Assembly (NCBI GenBank): GCA_013396755.1
Contig: VWZF01001872.1
Span: 584,444 to 648,443 of the forward strand
Source of the DNA: Sclerurus mexicanus
Taxonomy: Eukaryota > Chordata > Aves > Passeriformes > Furnariidae
Direction of reading: 5' to 3'
Length of the DNA: 64,000 bases
In this document: positions 35,201-49,400 of the stretch, piece after piece
Layout of the letters: each line of letters begins with the position of its first letter
Position numbering within the stretch: the first letter of the stretch is position 1
Translations under genes and position numbers: made by a program
The notes under the pieces: generated by a model
What the model saw: only the letters and a program-made list of their open reading frames with translations
Database searches by the model: none
Told to the model about the DNA's origin: nothing

Positions 35201-38200
35201 TGTTTTATATTTATAAAATGCCTGTTGGTATGTAGAATCTCTGCATTCTGCCATACATAGGTGTTGTGTAGGGTTTTCTCCAAAACAAGCTTGTTTCCTT
35301 GAACTGTGATCAGGAAGTCCGTCTGTGGTCTGTCTGTCCAATGTGTAAGTGGTAGGAAGCGGGATTCTGCTTTTTCACATCATTATTTTCGAAATGGAGA
35401 TGAAATGGATACAAAACTGAAAGTTACTTGTTCTGTTTCTTTTGTACAAACTGACAATGCTTCAGCACCTTCAGCTCCAGTGGGGCTCTCTCTGTCATTG
35501 CAGAAGGCAGGCTTGCTGGACACTGCTCAATGCAGGGAACAGAACTGTTGCATGGCAGTACCTTTTAGTTACGTTTCTGCACAGAATTACATTTCCAGTG
35601 AGGCCAGGAATCTGCAAAGTGCTTTATGGCAGAAGACGCAGAATTCCAGTTTACTTTTTGTTGCCTCTGTTAGTATTTCTCCAAGTGCCCTGAGGCAGCT
35701 GGGAAGAGGCACTTTGCCCCACCACATTCCTGCAGTCAGTATGTGATCCCATTGGGTAACTGGGCAGCACTGGAGTCCTGAGTGGTGCCTCTGCAGCCAG
35801 TGGCATAACACTGTCAGCAGTCTGCCACCCTTCCTGCCTGCCCGCCCAGCTCTACAGGGCTGTCAGAGACTCCCCTTCGGTGCTCTTCATGTCTCGCATC
35901 CCCCTTTCCAGACCTGCTGTAGGCTTTTGGTGTATCTCTGTTTCACTTCTACTGCTACCAGAAAGCAGGATGAGGGCAGTTAAAATCCCCCAGCTCTTCA
36001 TTCCCAGTCATGTTGTAGAAAGGAAGCATGAAGGCTACCTTGGCACCTCCCGCCTGTATTTGTAGTGTGTTGCTCTATACCCAAAGCAGTGTGAGGCTGG
36101 TTGTGGTTTGTAAGCCTTGAACAGATAGTTCTGGAATGACCCAGGTTCACCAACACCGTAACACAGCTGCGGTGTGTCAGTGTCTGCGTGGGATTTGGCA
36201 TTTTTAAAAAAGCCAGGGTGTCAGGGTGTGAGGGACAGAAACTACCTGCATCTTGTCCACCCCTTGGTCAGCTGTGTGGCTGCGCTTTGCTCACTCATGT
36301 ACTAGTTTGTGAAGCTGGAGTTTTCTTCTGACTCTTCATGCAAAGCAAATATTGACTCATGGACTAATGGCATTTGCAGCTCCAGGATATGCCTTTGCCT
36401 GTTCTGAGGGAGACACTGATGGGGGAAGGGAAGGAAGGCCAAGGGCTTTCTGCTGAGAGTTCCCCTTGGACATTTCTTTGAGCAAGTCAGGATTATAATT
36501 TGGAAGACAAAAATTTTCTGGGTGTGACAGGACAGAATTGAACTGCCTGATTCAGTGCAGAGTTTTGTCTGATTTCTGAAAGTGAGATGTTAAATAGGGT
36601 GGAATCTACTTGGGATTTCAAAAGGTGAGCTGAAAGAGACTTCTAGAACTACACCTAAGTGCATGGCCTCCTGATGGATACTGTGATTTTGCAATCATTT
36701 TTCTGTCTTCCAGACCTTTTGTTTTTTTAATAAAGGAAGAAAATAGAGAGCAGTGGAAACCAGCTGAGCCCAGGGGTGGCACTGGGATTTACTGCATGCA
36801 CGGTTGCTTCACGTTCATTAAACATAAAGGAAAACAGAGTTTTTCCAATGCTACATTACTGTCAGAAGAGGTGCTATATATGGTGTTCTTATGACAGTGG
36901 ATGAAAATTATTCTCAAATTGTTTCTTCTGATGGTATTTACTGGGGGCTCCTGCATAGTTACTAGGTTGTAAAGTTTTCAGCATACAAAAACATTGCTTT
37001 CTAAAATGCTTGTCTTCTGCACGGTCTTTCTGCTAGAGGTGTTTTGCTTTCTTTTGGTGGCTTCTTACCTTTTTTGGTTGCTAAAATCTTGAGGGGAAGA
37101 ACAATCCGGGTAAGGAGTTTCTGTCCCAAAATAAAGATCCTACTGAAAGACTCCAGACAGCATCATTTCATGCTTAGCACATCCAGGCGCTACCACCGTA
37201 GGATTATGTGGAGATCACGTGGGAGCAGAGGCCAAGCAAGTAAAACATGGGCAGCAGAAGATTGCTACCTGGTGTTTGCCAGAACCTGGGTAGTTGAAAT
37301 CTCATACACCACAGCTGTGTGGAAGAGCCACTGTGTCCGGAGAAGGCACGATATTGCCAAGTGGAAGTAAATTTGCAGGACTCCTTTGGAAACATAAATT
37401 TCTAAAGGACACCTGCACTGGAAAAGAAACTAACTGGATATAATCTGGCACGGTGTGTATTTGCAACTCTGACAAAGGTGTTGCAGGTGGAGTGCTTCAG
37501 GTGGCTGTACCTGACACTGACTGCATGCTTCCCTTTCAGCCTTCTCTTTCAAGTACACACACGCTCCCTATAGCTGTCCTCTAGCAGGCTGGAGTCAATG
37601 GTGGTGTGATTTGTCTTAGAGTCTGAACACAAAAACTAAATCTGCAAATAACGAGTGCCCATTTGCATTTTAGCAAAAAGTACATTTCTTTCAAAATATG
37701 GAGACTGCCTGTTATGTGACCAAGATTGCTTGGTATAGGAAACTTAATTGCCTTTAAACAGGGGAGATGGTTCTTAATGTGTGTGTGATTTTAGTTTTGG
37801 AGCTCTGAGAGTTTGGGAGTTGCCACTAATATTTGTTGGATCTGATGTGTATTTCCCTTTTTATTTCTTACTGTTGCTTGTTTTCAGAAGTGTATAGTGT
37901 GCAAATAACTCAGCTAAGAGCTGTAGCAATTTCACACACGCGATTTCACAGCCTTTGTGAGAGCCCCTTTTGCTACTTGCTGTCTCCTGTGTCGGAGAAT
38001 TTGAGAGTTGCTTTAGGTTTGTATACCTCAGTCGAAGAAAAGAACGTACTATATCAATCCCATATACCAGATATCCTCCTCCGCCTCCTGGCTCGCACTG
38101 GCTGTGTCAGGGAACTCTCTTCCCTGTTCCTGGGATGCTGGAAGGGCTGGTGCAGTGGCCTCAGCGCCTGCTGTTGGAGACACCTGTCTCTGTGGGCAGG

Positions 38201-40336
38201 CCCTGGCACACTGCCTCTGTGTGCTGCAGCAGGAGCCTTCTCTTGCTGTGGTTCGTGCTTCTCATGCTGCCCTTCCACACAGGCTTCCAGCAGTAAGGTG
38301 AGCCTCAGGCTCTGGGTTCTGTCCCAGGTGAGTGCTTACAGGAAGGTTTCTATAGGAACCAGTGGCAGGAAAAACCTGCCCACCAAGCTCTGTGCTCTAA
38401 TGTTAGGGACAGGAGAGCAGGCAGGGGAGTGATCCCCAGCCAGGCGGAGGCCAGCATGTGATGACGTGGACAAGGGAAGGTGTTCCCTCTGCTACACCTG
38501 TCTTGGGATGAGGAGAGGCTCATTCAGCACTCTCCTGCTCTTCCAAACGCTGGCCTGGCTCCTCCACAGCAGGTTGGTTCAGCAGTGATTGTGCATGCAC
38601 TGAAGGTTAGTAATGGCCAAGGGGGGTCCCTACTCTCAAGCTTGGGGCACTGAGGCAGTGAGAAGTATGGCGGGTGTACCACATAGTGACTGCATTCCTA
38701 ATGAAAGTCATTGGAAACAGGGTTAATTGGGCTGAGAGAAGGCAGGGGAGAAGGACGCTTTAAAGGCTCAGGAGCAGAGCAGCCATGGTTGCAAGGCAGT
38801 GATAAACCTGGAAAAAAAGCACCAAAATATATTCAGTGATGTTGAAAGGGGAGTAAGTACTGTCAGTCAGTTCACCTGCATAGTGTGCATTCTGTGTGCA
38901 TTCCCATGTAAGACAAGCATGCAGATGCTCAGTTTGTAGTTGTTGTTCTGTCTTCAGCTGCTGAGAGAAGAGTTGGTGCTAAGGGAACAAATGGGACTTA
39001 GAGTGGTGGGAAGATAGACAAACATTTACAGAACTGGTGGGTAAGCAACCAACCATCCTGTGGACAACATTGCTTCTCTGAAATAAAAGCTGGATTTTTT
39101 TTTCTGTTTCTTTGTTATTCTTTTTGCCCTAAGAGTTGATGGCAGAAAATCAGTGTCTGTTGATCCATGCCAGCCTTTCCCAGGCAGAAAACTGTTTAAA
39201 TCTGGGAGGAGGAAGCCTTATCATTTGTGTTCTCAGGCACAGATGCTTTTTGTGCTTTTGCGGTGTTGTACAGATGCTTATCTTGGAGTGCTGCAGCAGG
39301 TCGCTTCCAGGCTACAAGTGCTCATTGGAAAACTCACTGAGATGCAAAGGCAATATAACCTTGTACTATTCAGCAACCTGGACAGGGCTGGCTGGGTCAA
39401 TCCCTGGGGTTCTTCATTTTAGCAGTTTACAGTCATAAGTAGCTTTACGGAAAGGGGAAGCTGGAAAAGCCATCCCAGATGTGTTAGGGTTAGTTTCTCC
39501 CAGGTTCTTTCCCAAGGAAATGTGAGTGACTGATATATCCCAGCACTGGCTTTATCTGCTTAGTAGAGGTGGCTCTTGCTGTCTGCCACACTCAAGTTGT
39601 AAGGTTGATCCTAAAGTCCAGAATCTCTCTGACTGCTGAACTATTCCATTGTTTTCCTGGAAATCCCCATAAAAGTCCCCATAAAAATTTGCTGTTAACT
39701 AGTACCTGGAAAGCAAGGAGGGGAGCTGTGTGGGTTGTTTCATCATCTGAGCTCTGTTGCCTGCTTTAGTTCAGAGGAACCTGTTTCCTGACTCATTGCA
39801 CAGGTACTTTATAGCGTCTTGTCCACATCCTTTGGGGAGCTGTATTTCCACAGCCCTACACACTTTGCTCCTGTGCTTTGTGATGCTGCTCCTAAAATCT
39901 CTTTCAGGCTTATTGTATCTAATGATACTCCTTTAAACCCCTTTCACCATTCCTGTCCCTTCTCCACAGTCAGTGTCTTCAGAGAATGAAGATGGTGGTG
40001 TGTTTTTTAATATTCATAACTAAATACAAACTCACAATATGTGATGGAAAAAGTGATAGAAGTTGACTTGGTTTTTGATGCTCTTTCAATCAGCAATGCT
40101 GGTACGGTCACAAGGAATTTGGCAAATGGCAGTGTGCTCTTTCTAGCTGGTCAGTAGGTCTAAACCCAAGAGGAAATTCCAGTCTCTGGGATTTACTTAT
40201 TGTGGGGCAGAACTTAAATACCAAGGGATTTAATTTTCATGTGGGGAAGTTGTGTGTGAGGAATTTCTCTGTCCCCCACCGTGTTCTTAGATACTAATTG
40301 AATTCTCTCATCACGCTTCTTTTCTTTTTATAACAG

Positions 40337-40413
40337 GATAGTAACCTCTGACCTCTGTGAACAGCATTTCTGGACCCACTGACATCCTCTGCTACTCCAC
40401 TTTACCTAGTGCA
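40337..40413 (+). other. SGSM3: SGSM3 5' UTR part of the first coding exon
   Basis: Follows a TTTTTATAACAG acceptor. The 77 bases before the start contain no ATG, so no upstream ORF in this part of the leader. The presence of an acceptor means at least one earlier noncoding exon exists. Confidence 0.75.
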
Positions 40414-40420
40414 ATGTCAG
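40414..40420 (+). CDS. SGSM3: SGSM3 coding exon 1 (Met-Ser-)
   Basis: Only seven coding bases, ATGTCAG, before GTGAGC. The Gly3 codon is completed on the next exon, giving MSGHHTPSAGGPF, which parallels human MSGSHTPACGPF. Confidence 0.85.
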
Positions 40421-43400
40421 GTGAGCAGACAGAAATGGACTCAGTACCTGCTTATTTGGTTGCTTGCTCTTTCTTCAGCAGAAACTTCATAAAAGAAAGT
40501 TCCTGGTTCCAAGAGCCATTCTTTATATTAACATACTGTCTAGTCAAATTGGGAGAGTGGAAGCCACCCCACTCTTTGTGACCCAGCTGCCTTCTCACTC
40601 AGGGTGAGCTCAATTCCTTCTTTTACCCCAAAGAAGTTTTTTCAGCCACTGAACACAGAGGAAGAAGAAGGTTGAAATGTAATCTGCTCTCCCTGTTTTT
40701 CATAAGATTTGCTTAGTTCTGTTCTCCTCCCAAGATTTGTCCCAGAGTGGATGGCTCACTTGATGATTGTGAGGGATGTTTGGTGTACAGTGGTAGCTCC
40801 AGGGCAGGCAGAAAGCTAAAGAACAACTAGAGTTCAGCTGTGGACTACTGAGATATAAGCTTTATTAAAACTAGGTCTTCTCTTTCTTATAGTGGCCAAC
40901 CCTCCCACCCCATACTTTGGTCTAAACCTTCCTTCCTTTTCCGGTTGGTTATTTCAGGGCATATAACCCTGAAGGAGACTATACTTCAAAGCCAAATAAA
41001 CCTTTGTCTAGGTGGTATGAACTGTAGAAGACTTGGGACGTGTTTATCTGCTTTATTTGCAAAACTTGATGTCTGCCTGTATTCCAAGGGAAGCTGTTCA
41101 GTGGGGTTGGGACTGGAAGGGTGCTTATCTTGAACACAGAAGACCAAGATAATAGGCATACTTTATTATTGCAGCTCTCTATACATGGTCAGACAATATC
41201 CTAGCCCTTTTGAAAAAAAGTTTGCACTTGAGCATCTTGCTGAATATTCTGATTTTCCATTCTGGTGCCTGGGCGGCAGGGTTTCAGAAAGCTCTGAAGT
41301 GCTGCTGGTGCTGGGGTTGGTGCCTCCCTAGGAGGCATTTACTTCTCCATAATAATATTTTTTGATAGTGATTCCCCTGGCTTGGCACTGATCACACAGC
41401 TTTTCCAAGCAGATGAGTGATCATATGATGCCATAGAACTATTTCTCTTTCCTAAAAGTCCCTTTCTTAGAGGGAACTCCATTTGGCCTTTCTACCTCTT
41501 TTACTCAGTAATAAGGAACAAAACCACCTGAAATTGCTGGCTTGCTTGCTGTCGTGGGAGCTGTCTCCCTGTCTAGAATAACAGTAGCACCGAACTGCTG
41601 AATCCTTCCCTTGCTGAAACAGTCTGTGTTGAGTGTGTCTTCCAAGGTTGTTCTTCCAGGTTTTCACTTCGATGTGTATCTTTCTGTTTAGGCCATCACA
41701 CTCCCTCTGCTGGAGGTCCCTTCTCAGCACTCACTCCCAGCATTTGGCCTCAGGAGATCCTGGCAAAATACACACAGGTATAGTGTGGGGCAGGGAGGGG
41801 GTGTTCTCTGGCTCTGCAAAAGTAGAGGGAAACTGGTGGTTTCTGGTGGTCTCTGAAAGCCACAGGGAGAGGGAGGGAGAGGGACATTGGTGCTTTGGTG
41901 TGGACGCTTCTTTATTGCTTAAACTTCTCATGTTTTGAGGCTGCATCCTGGCTCTTGCAAGAGGATCTTGCAGAGTACAAAGGAACTTGTGTGAGTTATT
42001 GCTTTGCTGTTTTGCAAGTATTGCTCCACTGTGAAAATGTTGACACTGTCAGGGAGCCTCTGTCATCATCAAGCTACTCTGGATGGCTTGTGCATGGCAG
42101 GAAATGCTAGCCTCAAGGCCTGTCACCAGGTGGGCAGAGCAGGAAGGAAGGAAACAGCTGTGGAATTTTTTAACTTAGCCACAATGTTTGCTGAAGGCAA
42201 TTGAGCCCAGTGAGGCAGATTAAAGTGGAGCTATTTGAGAAGCACACATCTTGGGTGCTGCCCAGGTTCGGTGCTTCCAGGTGTCCCCACAGGAGGGGCA
42301 GGTGGGCTTGTAGGAAAGGGGAGGTGTCTATAGGTTTTCACTTCTAAAAGAAGCCTGCTTGTAACCTCCAGTGTGTATCCCCCAGCGCCAACCATGAGCA
42401 CAGCTGAGGAAGGTTGAGATTTGGGTCATGGATCTTAATTTCCTTTGGTGCAAATCCCAATTTTGCCTGCTGTCTTTCAGAGAAAATCTGAGAGCAACAG
42501 GCAGGAGATGGCGCAGTGCAGGGAGCTGAATTTTCAGTGTGTGTGCAGAGGTCACAGGAAGGACTGCTGTGTGTTAGCAATGCAGACAGTGAGGACCACT
42601 GGTGTGTGTGTATATTCCTCAGTTCATGAGCAGGGCTCCATGCCCCTCCAGGTGGGGAGTCCTGGTGTTGGTATGAGGCTGACCTCCAGTCTTGCTGGAA
42701 AAAGGATTGCTGGGAAAATCTGTGCAGGTTTGATGGCAGGGCTTCACAACTTCCACGAAGAAGTCAAATTGGGAATGGTATGCAGTATCTTCTCAGTTGG
42801 GAATTGTGGGAGGCATTGAAAATCAAAGGGCAGGGGGTCTGGTTGCTCAAAGGGCACAGCGTGGACGGTGTGGGATGTGCAATATCCATGTGTCTCTGTT
42901 CATTTATTCAGTGCTAAAGTGATAAAAGTGTCTGCTTTCCTTCCTCACATCTCTCAGAAAGAAGAATCTGTTGAGCAGCCAGAGTTTCGCTACGATGAAT
43001 TTGGTTTCCGAGTTGACAGGGAAGGTAAAGTCAGTCACACTTCCATTATGTTCAGCCCTTCCCATGCTTCCAAATATGGCAGGAATAACTTTGCAATCAT
43101 TCTGTGCTAAGTCTTGTCTACCCACCTCTCATCTTTCTGTATCCTACCACTGTAATCAAGTGAATTAGACATGCTGGCCTTATGGGAGTCTGGAGCATAG
43201 ACTATGCAGAAGCCATTTCCATCCCCTTATGCTTGTGCCATGGGTAAGAGCAAGTAAAGTTGAGAGGTTATCATTTCCATTAACAGCTGCATGCTGGGGA
43301 AGGGCAACTTTCCCAGTTCACAGTGGGATCTCTGTTGTGTTCAGTAGCACTGTAAACACTCATAGCAGGCACAATGAAACATGCTGTCTGTTGAAAAACT

Positions 43401-46400
43401 CATGGCCAAGGTGAGTGGTAACAGTATGTGTTCTGCCCACCTCAGCAAAGTGTAGGGCAAATTGTAGGGGCAAAGCCTGTATCCTAATTTTTCTGCAAGA
43501 TATGGAGGGAGGCAACCAAATAGAAGGAGGTGTGGAGAACTATTACAGCTGAGCATTGAAATACAACAACTGGCTGCCTTTGCAAAGAGAAAGAGAAAGG
43601 AGATGTAGGAATTGCTTTTTGTGCTCTGGAGGATATTTCCACGGCTCAGGGCATAGGCTGCAAGGACAGAAGTTGTTTGCATATGTGCCTTGAGCCACCT
43701 TGAGTCATAGAGGATCCTCTTTGAAGCAATGACCTGGAGATGAGGACAGGACAGAGTGATTTTTTTATTTTTTTTGCAGCCAGAAAATTTCACAGACTTG
43801 TGCATTATAAAATCAGCAGAAAGACTTGGACTGCATTGTTGGGATGTATTATATGATGAAGGAGAGAGTGCCTTACGTCAGACCTGTACTTGTGCTAAAG
43901 TACCTATTTTAGAAATCCAGCCTCAGGTTAAGATGCTCTCTCATTGTGAATTTGGAAGTGTCCTTGTTAAAGCTTTTCTGGTGATTAAATATCCCCAAAG
44001 TTAACATTTTACACCTCATTACTTCCATGAGCATATAGCTTCTGCTTTCCACCTCTGAGGCTTGCTATGCTTTTGTCAGCCTGATTTACAGATCCTTATA
44101 AAACCCAGCAGGATGACTGCTGCCGGGGTCTTGTTTAATTCCAGCCACACTGTGCTCTAAATCATGAGTAAGTAGAGACTAGAAACCTGCCAACAGCTTC
44201 TTAGTTCTCAAGGTCCCACTGCATTTTGCTTATGACCATAAAATTTGCTGTACGGAGGAGACACTTAGAAACCAAGCCTTGCCTTTCTGTGCTCTGACTG
44301 AAAGACATGAATGTGTTTAATGTGCTTTTTTCAGATGGCCATCCTATTCCCCACCCTGCATTGTGTTCATTTCCTCTCCTGTTCCCTCTCTCACTTGTCT
44401 CCATCCCTTTGCTGAAGCAGATGGTGCTGAACCAAACTCCAGCAAGCTTCTGGGTGTTCCACTGACGGAGGAGCCACAGCAGAGGCTCAAGTGGCAGGCT
44501 CATCTGGAATTCACACACAACCATGACGTGGGTGACCTCACCTGGGACAAAATTGAGGTCACCCTACCTCATTCAGACAAGCTGCGCTCCCTGGTGCTAG
44601 CTGGCATCCCACACAGCATGAGGCCACAGGTGAGAGTGCTGCCTCTTCTGGGCAGGTGCTCCTGCCTGGAGTAAGAGATAGTGGAGTGAGATCTCCTGGT
44701 TGAGAGGGTGTCAGATTGTGGCTTTCTGTGGCTGAGTGACTCTTCCTGTCTCTGTTCACCCTGTCCCCCAGCTGTGGATGCGCCTTTCAGGGGCTTTGCA
44801 GAAGAAGAGGAACTCAGAGATGACATATCGGGATATCGTGAAAAACAGCTCTAATGATGAAACCATTGCTGCCAAACAGGTTGGAGATACTTCCTTTTGC
44901 TGAGTGGGGAGAAGGACAAGATTAGCTGTGTGAGGCGGAAGGGGTGCCTGCCTGACACCTGCAGTAGGGACAGTTGAGAGGACATGTGGCTCAGTCCTGC
45001 TAAATCTTAATCCTGTGAGGCATATTTCTGCTTTGTTTTTTTGGAGTAGCAACTGTGCTGCTCCACATCTTCCTAGGACAGCAGGGAGAGGGTTTGACCC
45101 ATGCTACTTGCAGGCTAGAAAACAGTGCTCTAGTTGCATCTCAGCAAACTTTCTGGTATTCATTGAGGGAAGTGAAGGGTGAAGGGCTGACAGATGCACC
45201 TCTGTTGAGGTTGTGGCAGCTGCTTCCAGAGCTTGTCTTTGTTCCCCCAAACACAAAGTCTCTAAACACTAACAAGCCTGTTAAAAGGTCTCCTCAGAAT
45301 GTTTTCTCTCTTCCATTGACATCTCCCTTTTGTGGGAGGAGAGAAAGGCAAAAGAAACTGAGATCTGCACATGTTAACCTCTCACCAACAAGCTAGTTTC
45401 AAAATGGTTTGAAGGAGAAACGATACTGCTCAAGGTTGATCTGTAGGTTCATCGCCTCCAAGTCCTTTCATGGATGTGGCCAGGTTGTTGGTTTTTCTCT
45501 GGAGTAGGTTTTTTTGTAAGCCTTGCTTGAAATCCAAGCAGATGAAATTTCCAACTAGTGTGTTTACTGTTGTCAGTGGTAAAATAGGGACTGAGTTTAG
45601 ACAAGTATTTCTTGGGATAGCAAGTCACTGTCTGCACTGGCATTTTCCTACATGTCAGTGACGGTTGTTAAACTGACTCAGGTGCTCAGACAGGGCCACT
45701 CTCTTTGGTGCCTGAGGACTTATGGATAGGTGTGGGGTGGCCGAGTTCCCTGAAGCAGGGGACCATGGGGAAGCACAGAGAGCAGAAGGCAGTTGTTCAG
45801 ATGCTGCAAACTGACTCTGTCCTTGTTTATGGCTGACAGATTGAAAAGGACTTGCTACGCACAATGCCCAGCAATGCCTGCTTCTCCAACATGAATAGCA
45901 TCGGAGTGCCACGGCTGCGCAGGATACTACGGGGACTTGCTTGGCTCTACCCAGACATTGGATATTGTCAGGGCACTGGCATGGTAACCTGCTTTCAGAA
46001 TATCTTTATGTTAGGGATTTGTTTGTGTGTGGTCACAACACCAGAGCAAATGATTTGAGGTAGTGCTGCCAGGTACTGTGGTCTTCACAGGAGCTGAAGA
46101 GAAATCCCTTCCACATGGAATACTTTTAGGGAAGGGAGAGCAGAGTAGCACCACATATCCAAAGATATGGAAGAATTCAGTCCATTGTTGGGGAGGGTGC
46201 AGGCAGTACACTGAGGAGAAATCCCTTCAGTGGAGACTGCAGGAGAGCTCCTGCAGAAGGAAGATTTTTGTCACCTAGACACTGGTTCATCTGTCCATGT
46301 GAGAAGGTGGGGAAAGAGTTCTACTTCTCTTAGGACATGCAGTTTTTCTTCCTTCAAAATCCTAGGTGGCTGCTTCTCTGCTGCTCTTCTTGGAGGAGGA

Positions 46401-49400
46401 AGATGCCTTCTGGATGATGTGTGCTATCATCGAAGAATTGGTTCCTGCCTCCTACTTCAGTACCACTCTCATGGGCGTGCAGACAGACCAGCGTGTCCTG
46501 CGACAGCTCATCGTTCAGTACTTGCCTCGCCTGGACAAGCTGCTTCAGGAACATGACATTGGTAAAAGCACACCCTAGAAACCATAGGATTTCTTGCCCG
46601 GGGGACCTGCAAAGACTGTTGTTCTCTTTTCACAAAAGGCAGAGCAGCAGGGAGAGGAGCAAGCCTCCTGACTCTGGAGGCAATATGTGGAGGACAGCCC
46701 TTAGGAGAATCCGTCTTCACTGGTTGACTGACTTCTGTTGTGATTCTTTTCAATATTTGTATTCACAGAGCTCTCCTTGATCACCTTGCACTGGTTCCTC
46801 ACCTCTTTTGCTAGTGTTGTCCACATCAAGCTGCTGCTGCGTATTTGGGACCTCTTCTTCTATGAGGGCTCTCTGGTGCTGTTCCAAGTCACTTTGGGCA
46901 TGCTAAGTATGAAGGTGATTCCCCAATCCTCTTCCTCCTTTATAGTACTTCAGTGTTTAATTCTGAGATTTAGGGGCAAGAGAGTTTTGTATACACCTGC
47001 TGTATGTGGTTTGGGAGTGTGCTAGGGAAGATGACTTCCTGCTGTCTTCAGAACTGGAGGCTGTGAAAAATTTCTAAGGCACTTCACATAATTTAGGGGT
47101 TGCTGTTTCCTGTGCATACCTCATTTGTTGCCCCATAATTAAACCTCATCAGCTGCTTTTTTCTATTCAGTTTAGATCCCAGCCCGAGGGTTCATCTTAC
47201 CTAAACCGAGATACCTCTTGATTTTACACAGTCTGTGAGGAGAGAGAGAAAGCCAAATTTGTGATCATCTGAGAAGCTTTGGATGACACTGTTGAATGCT
47301 CTAAGAGATGAGCATTGTCTTGACTGCATTTGATCTGATTGGCCTATATTTAACTGCCTGATCTTTTCTTTTTTATGTGAGAAACAATTTTGTATTCAGT
47401 TTGCTGTGTGAAGGGCAAGGAAGATCCTGCTGGGAGTAAGAAGAAGTTGCTCTATAAGTGTGTGAGACTGAGCATCTTCCATTCTCTTATCTCCAGCAAG
47501 ATCCCTGCTGTGCCCAGTCCTAGTGGTTAGTGCAGACTAGGTTTGGTTTTGTTTTAGCTTGCTGATTTGATTTCATTTCAAGGATGAGTACTGTGATTCA
47601 AAAAAAATGCCAGCTGGAATCCTGGGAGAAGAGTGCAGCAGAGCAGTAAAAGATGCTGCCCCCCTCTCAAAAGTGGCTTGGACTTTTCCTGCTGAAGATT
47701 TTTTCATGAAATTGTCTAGTTGTACCTGCCAAGCTGTGCACTGAATATAAAACTGCATCTAGCAGCCTCAAGAGCACGGCTGTCGCATTCACTGCTCTGT
47801 GTGACAAACGTTACTGTGTCATTGCAGGAGGGCGAGCTAATCCAGTCGGAGAACTCCGCCTCAATCTTCAACACGCTCTCAGACATCCCAAGTCAGATTG
47901 AAGACGCAGACGTGCTGCTGCGGGAGGCCATGCGCGTGGCTGGCTCCCTGACAGACGTGGCAGTGGAGACCCAGCGCCGCAAACACTTGGCCTACCTCAT
48001 TGCTGAGCAAGGGCAGCTGCTCAACTCCAGCACCACTGTCAACAATTTATCCAAAGTGAGTGCACAGCTCTTGCCTGCCTCTGCTGCTCCGTTCTTACCA
48101 TTCTCTTACATATTCCCACCCTGTTTCTGTTTGTAAGTAAGAGGTCCTCCTCTTTGAGAGGACTTTTGGCTCCAGGAGAATTGTCATCTAGTAGAGAAAA
48201 GGTATTGAGAAACAGGAGAAAGGTCTGTACTAATGAAATGCTTGGTTGATAAATCCCCAGATGAAAGAGATATTGGCATTGATTGTAATTGCCATTAATG
48301 AGAGTTATGAGGAAATGTAATGCATTTCATTAATGGAAACTAAAAGAAACAACATATGTTTTTGGCAGAATTTGCTTGAAGCACAGAGAGAGTAGGAACT
48401 GGATTTAATCCATTAGTAAGAAACTGTTCAGTAAAATAACCTTGTACGGTACAGTCAGAAAACAGCAGCAGCCACCTTTGAGAAGCTGAATAAAAAAATG
48501 CACCCGTGTTTAATCTTGGACTAAAATCTGCAGTTGCAAGGCATGACACTCCTGCAATTCTAAAATGTAATAGTCATCCATGCAGAAATTTATATACGAT
48601 TACAAGTGTAACTGCTTTCAGCAACAAATAAAATTAGAATTATTCACATGAATTGTGGTTGATTATTGAACTTCAATTATGCTTTCATAATAATTAAGCT
48701 ATAAATAACCTGATGCACGTGGAACAGATCAAGCAAGTGGAGCTGATTCATTGCATTAGGACTGGAACAACTCCTGTCTGAAATTGCCAGTTCACTTGCC
48801 TGCCCCTTCTAGTGGTAATTATCAGGACCGTTTACCCAGAGATGACTGTTGTGGAGGTTTTCTTTGTTTTATTTCTGAAATCTCTCCTAATGTGTGCACT
48901 TTGTTTTCTCTCTCCCGTTCCCTCAGATTGTGCGGCGCAGGACTCAGCGCAGGAAATCTGGCATCACCTCTCTGCTTTTCGGTAAGGACAACCCTGTGCC
49001 CTTCATGTGCTCTTGATGGCTATTGCAGCCTAGAGTGGGGGGAGTAGCAAAGCAGGGAAACACTGGGACTGAGGAACTGGAGAGAAGGGAGCTAGAACTG
49101 AAGGATGAGAGGGAAGAGGTGCTGTTTACTACTTGCTTGCTCTGATCTGAGCTCAGAAAGTAGATTTTAGGTTAGACGGTTAGTCCATGAATGGTGACCA
49201 CCAGCAGGTGCAGCTCAGCCCAGTTGTAATGTCGTTCTTACACTGACCAATAGGGCAAACACATTTTCTGGCAGACCATATGCAGTCCACAGGCTGGATG
49301 TGGTATTTTCCTGATATTCTGCTCAGATCAGGAACATCTCTGAAGATCTGAAACAGGGCAGGATGTCCAGTGTGTCAACCATCAAAATTTATAAATGCAA

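Larger units (their letters stand above)
29276..40336 (+). other. ADSL-SGSM3 interval: intergenic sequence plus presumed SGSM3 promoter and intron 1
   Basis: An 11 kb stretch without recognised coding sequence. It holds a CR1 copy (about 30,975-31,505), a pyrimidine tract leading into a 494-base N gap (31,757-32,250), and a GC-richer patch near 38,050-38,330 ending in a consensus-like donor. SGSM3 needs at least one noncoding 5' exon upstream of 40,337. I could not place it: it may be in the gap or near 38.3 kb. The open frames of 60-200 codons here match nothing I know. Confidence 0.7.

Noticed and set aside
37833..38432. A 199-codon open frame upstream of SGSM3
   Set aside because: Ser/Leu/Cys-rich translation without a recognisable domain. 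The region is better considered as a possible noncoding exon.
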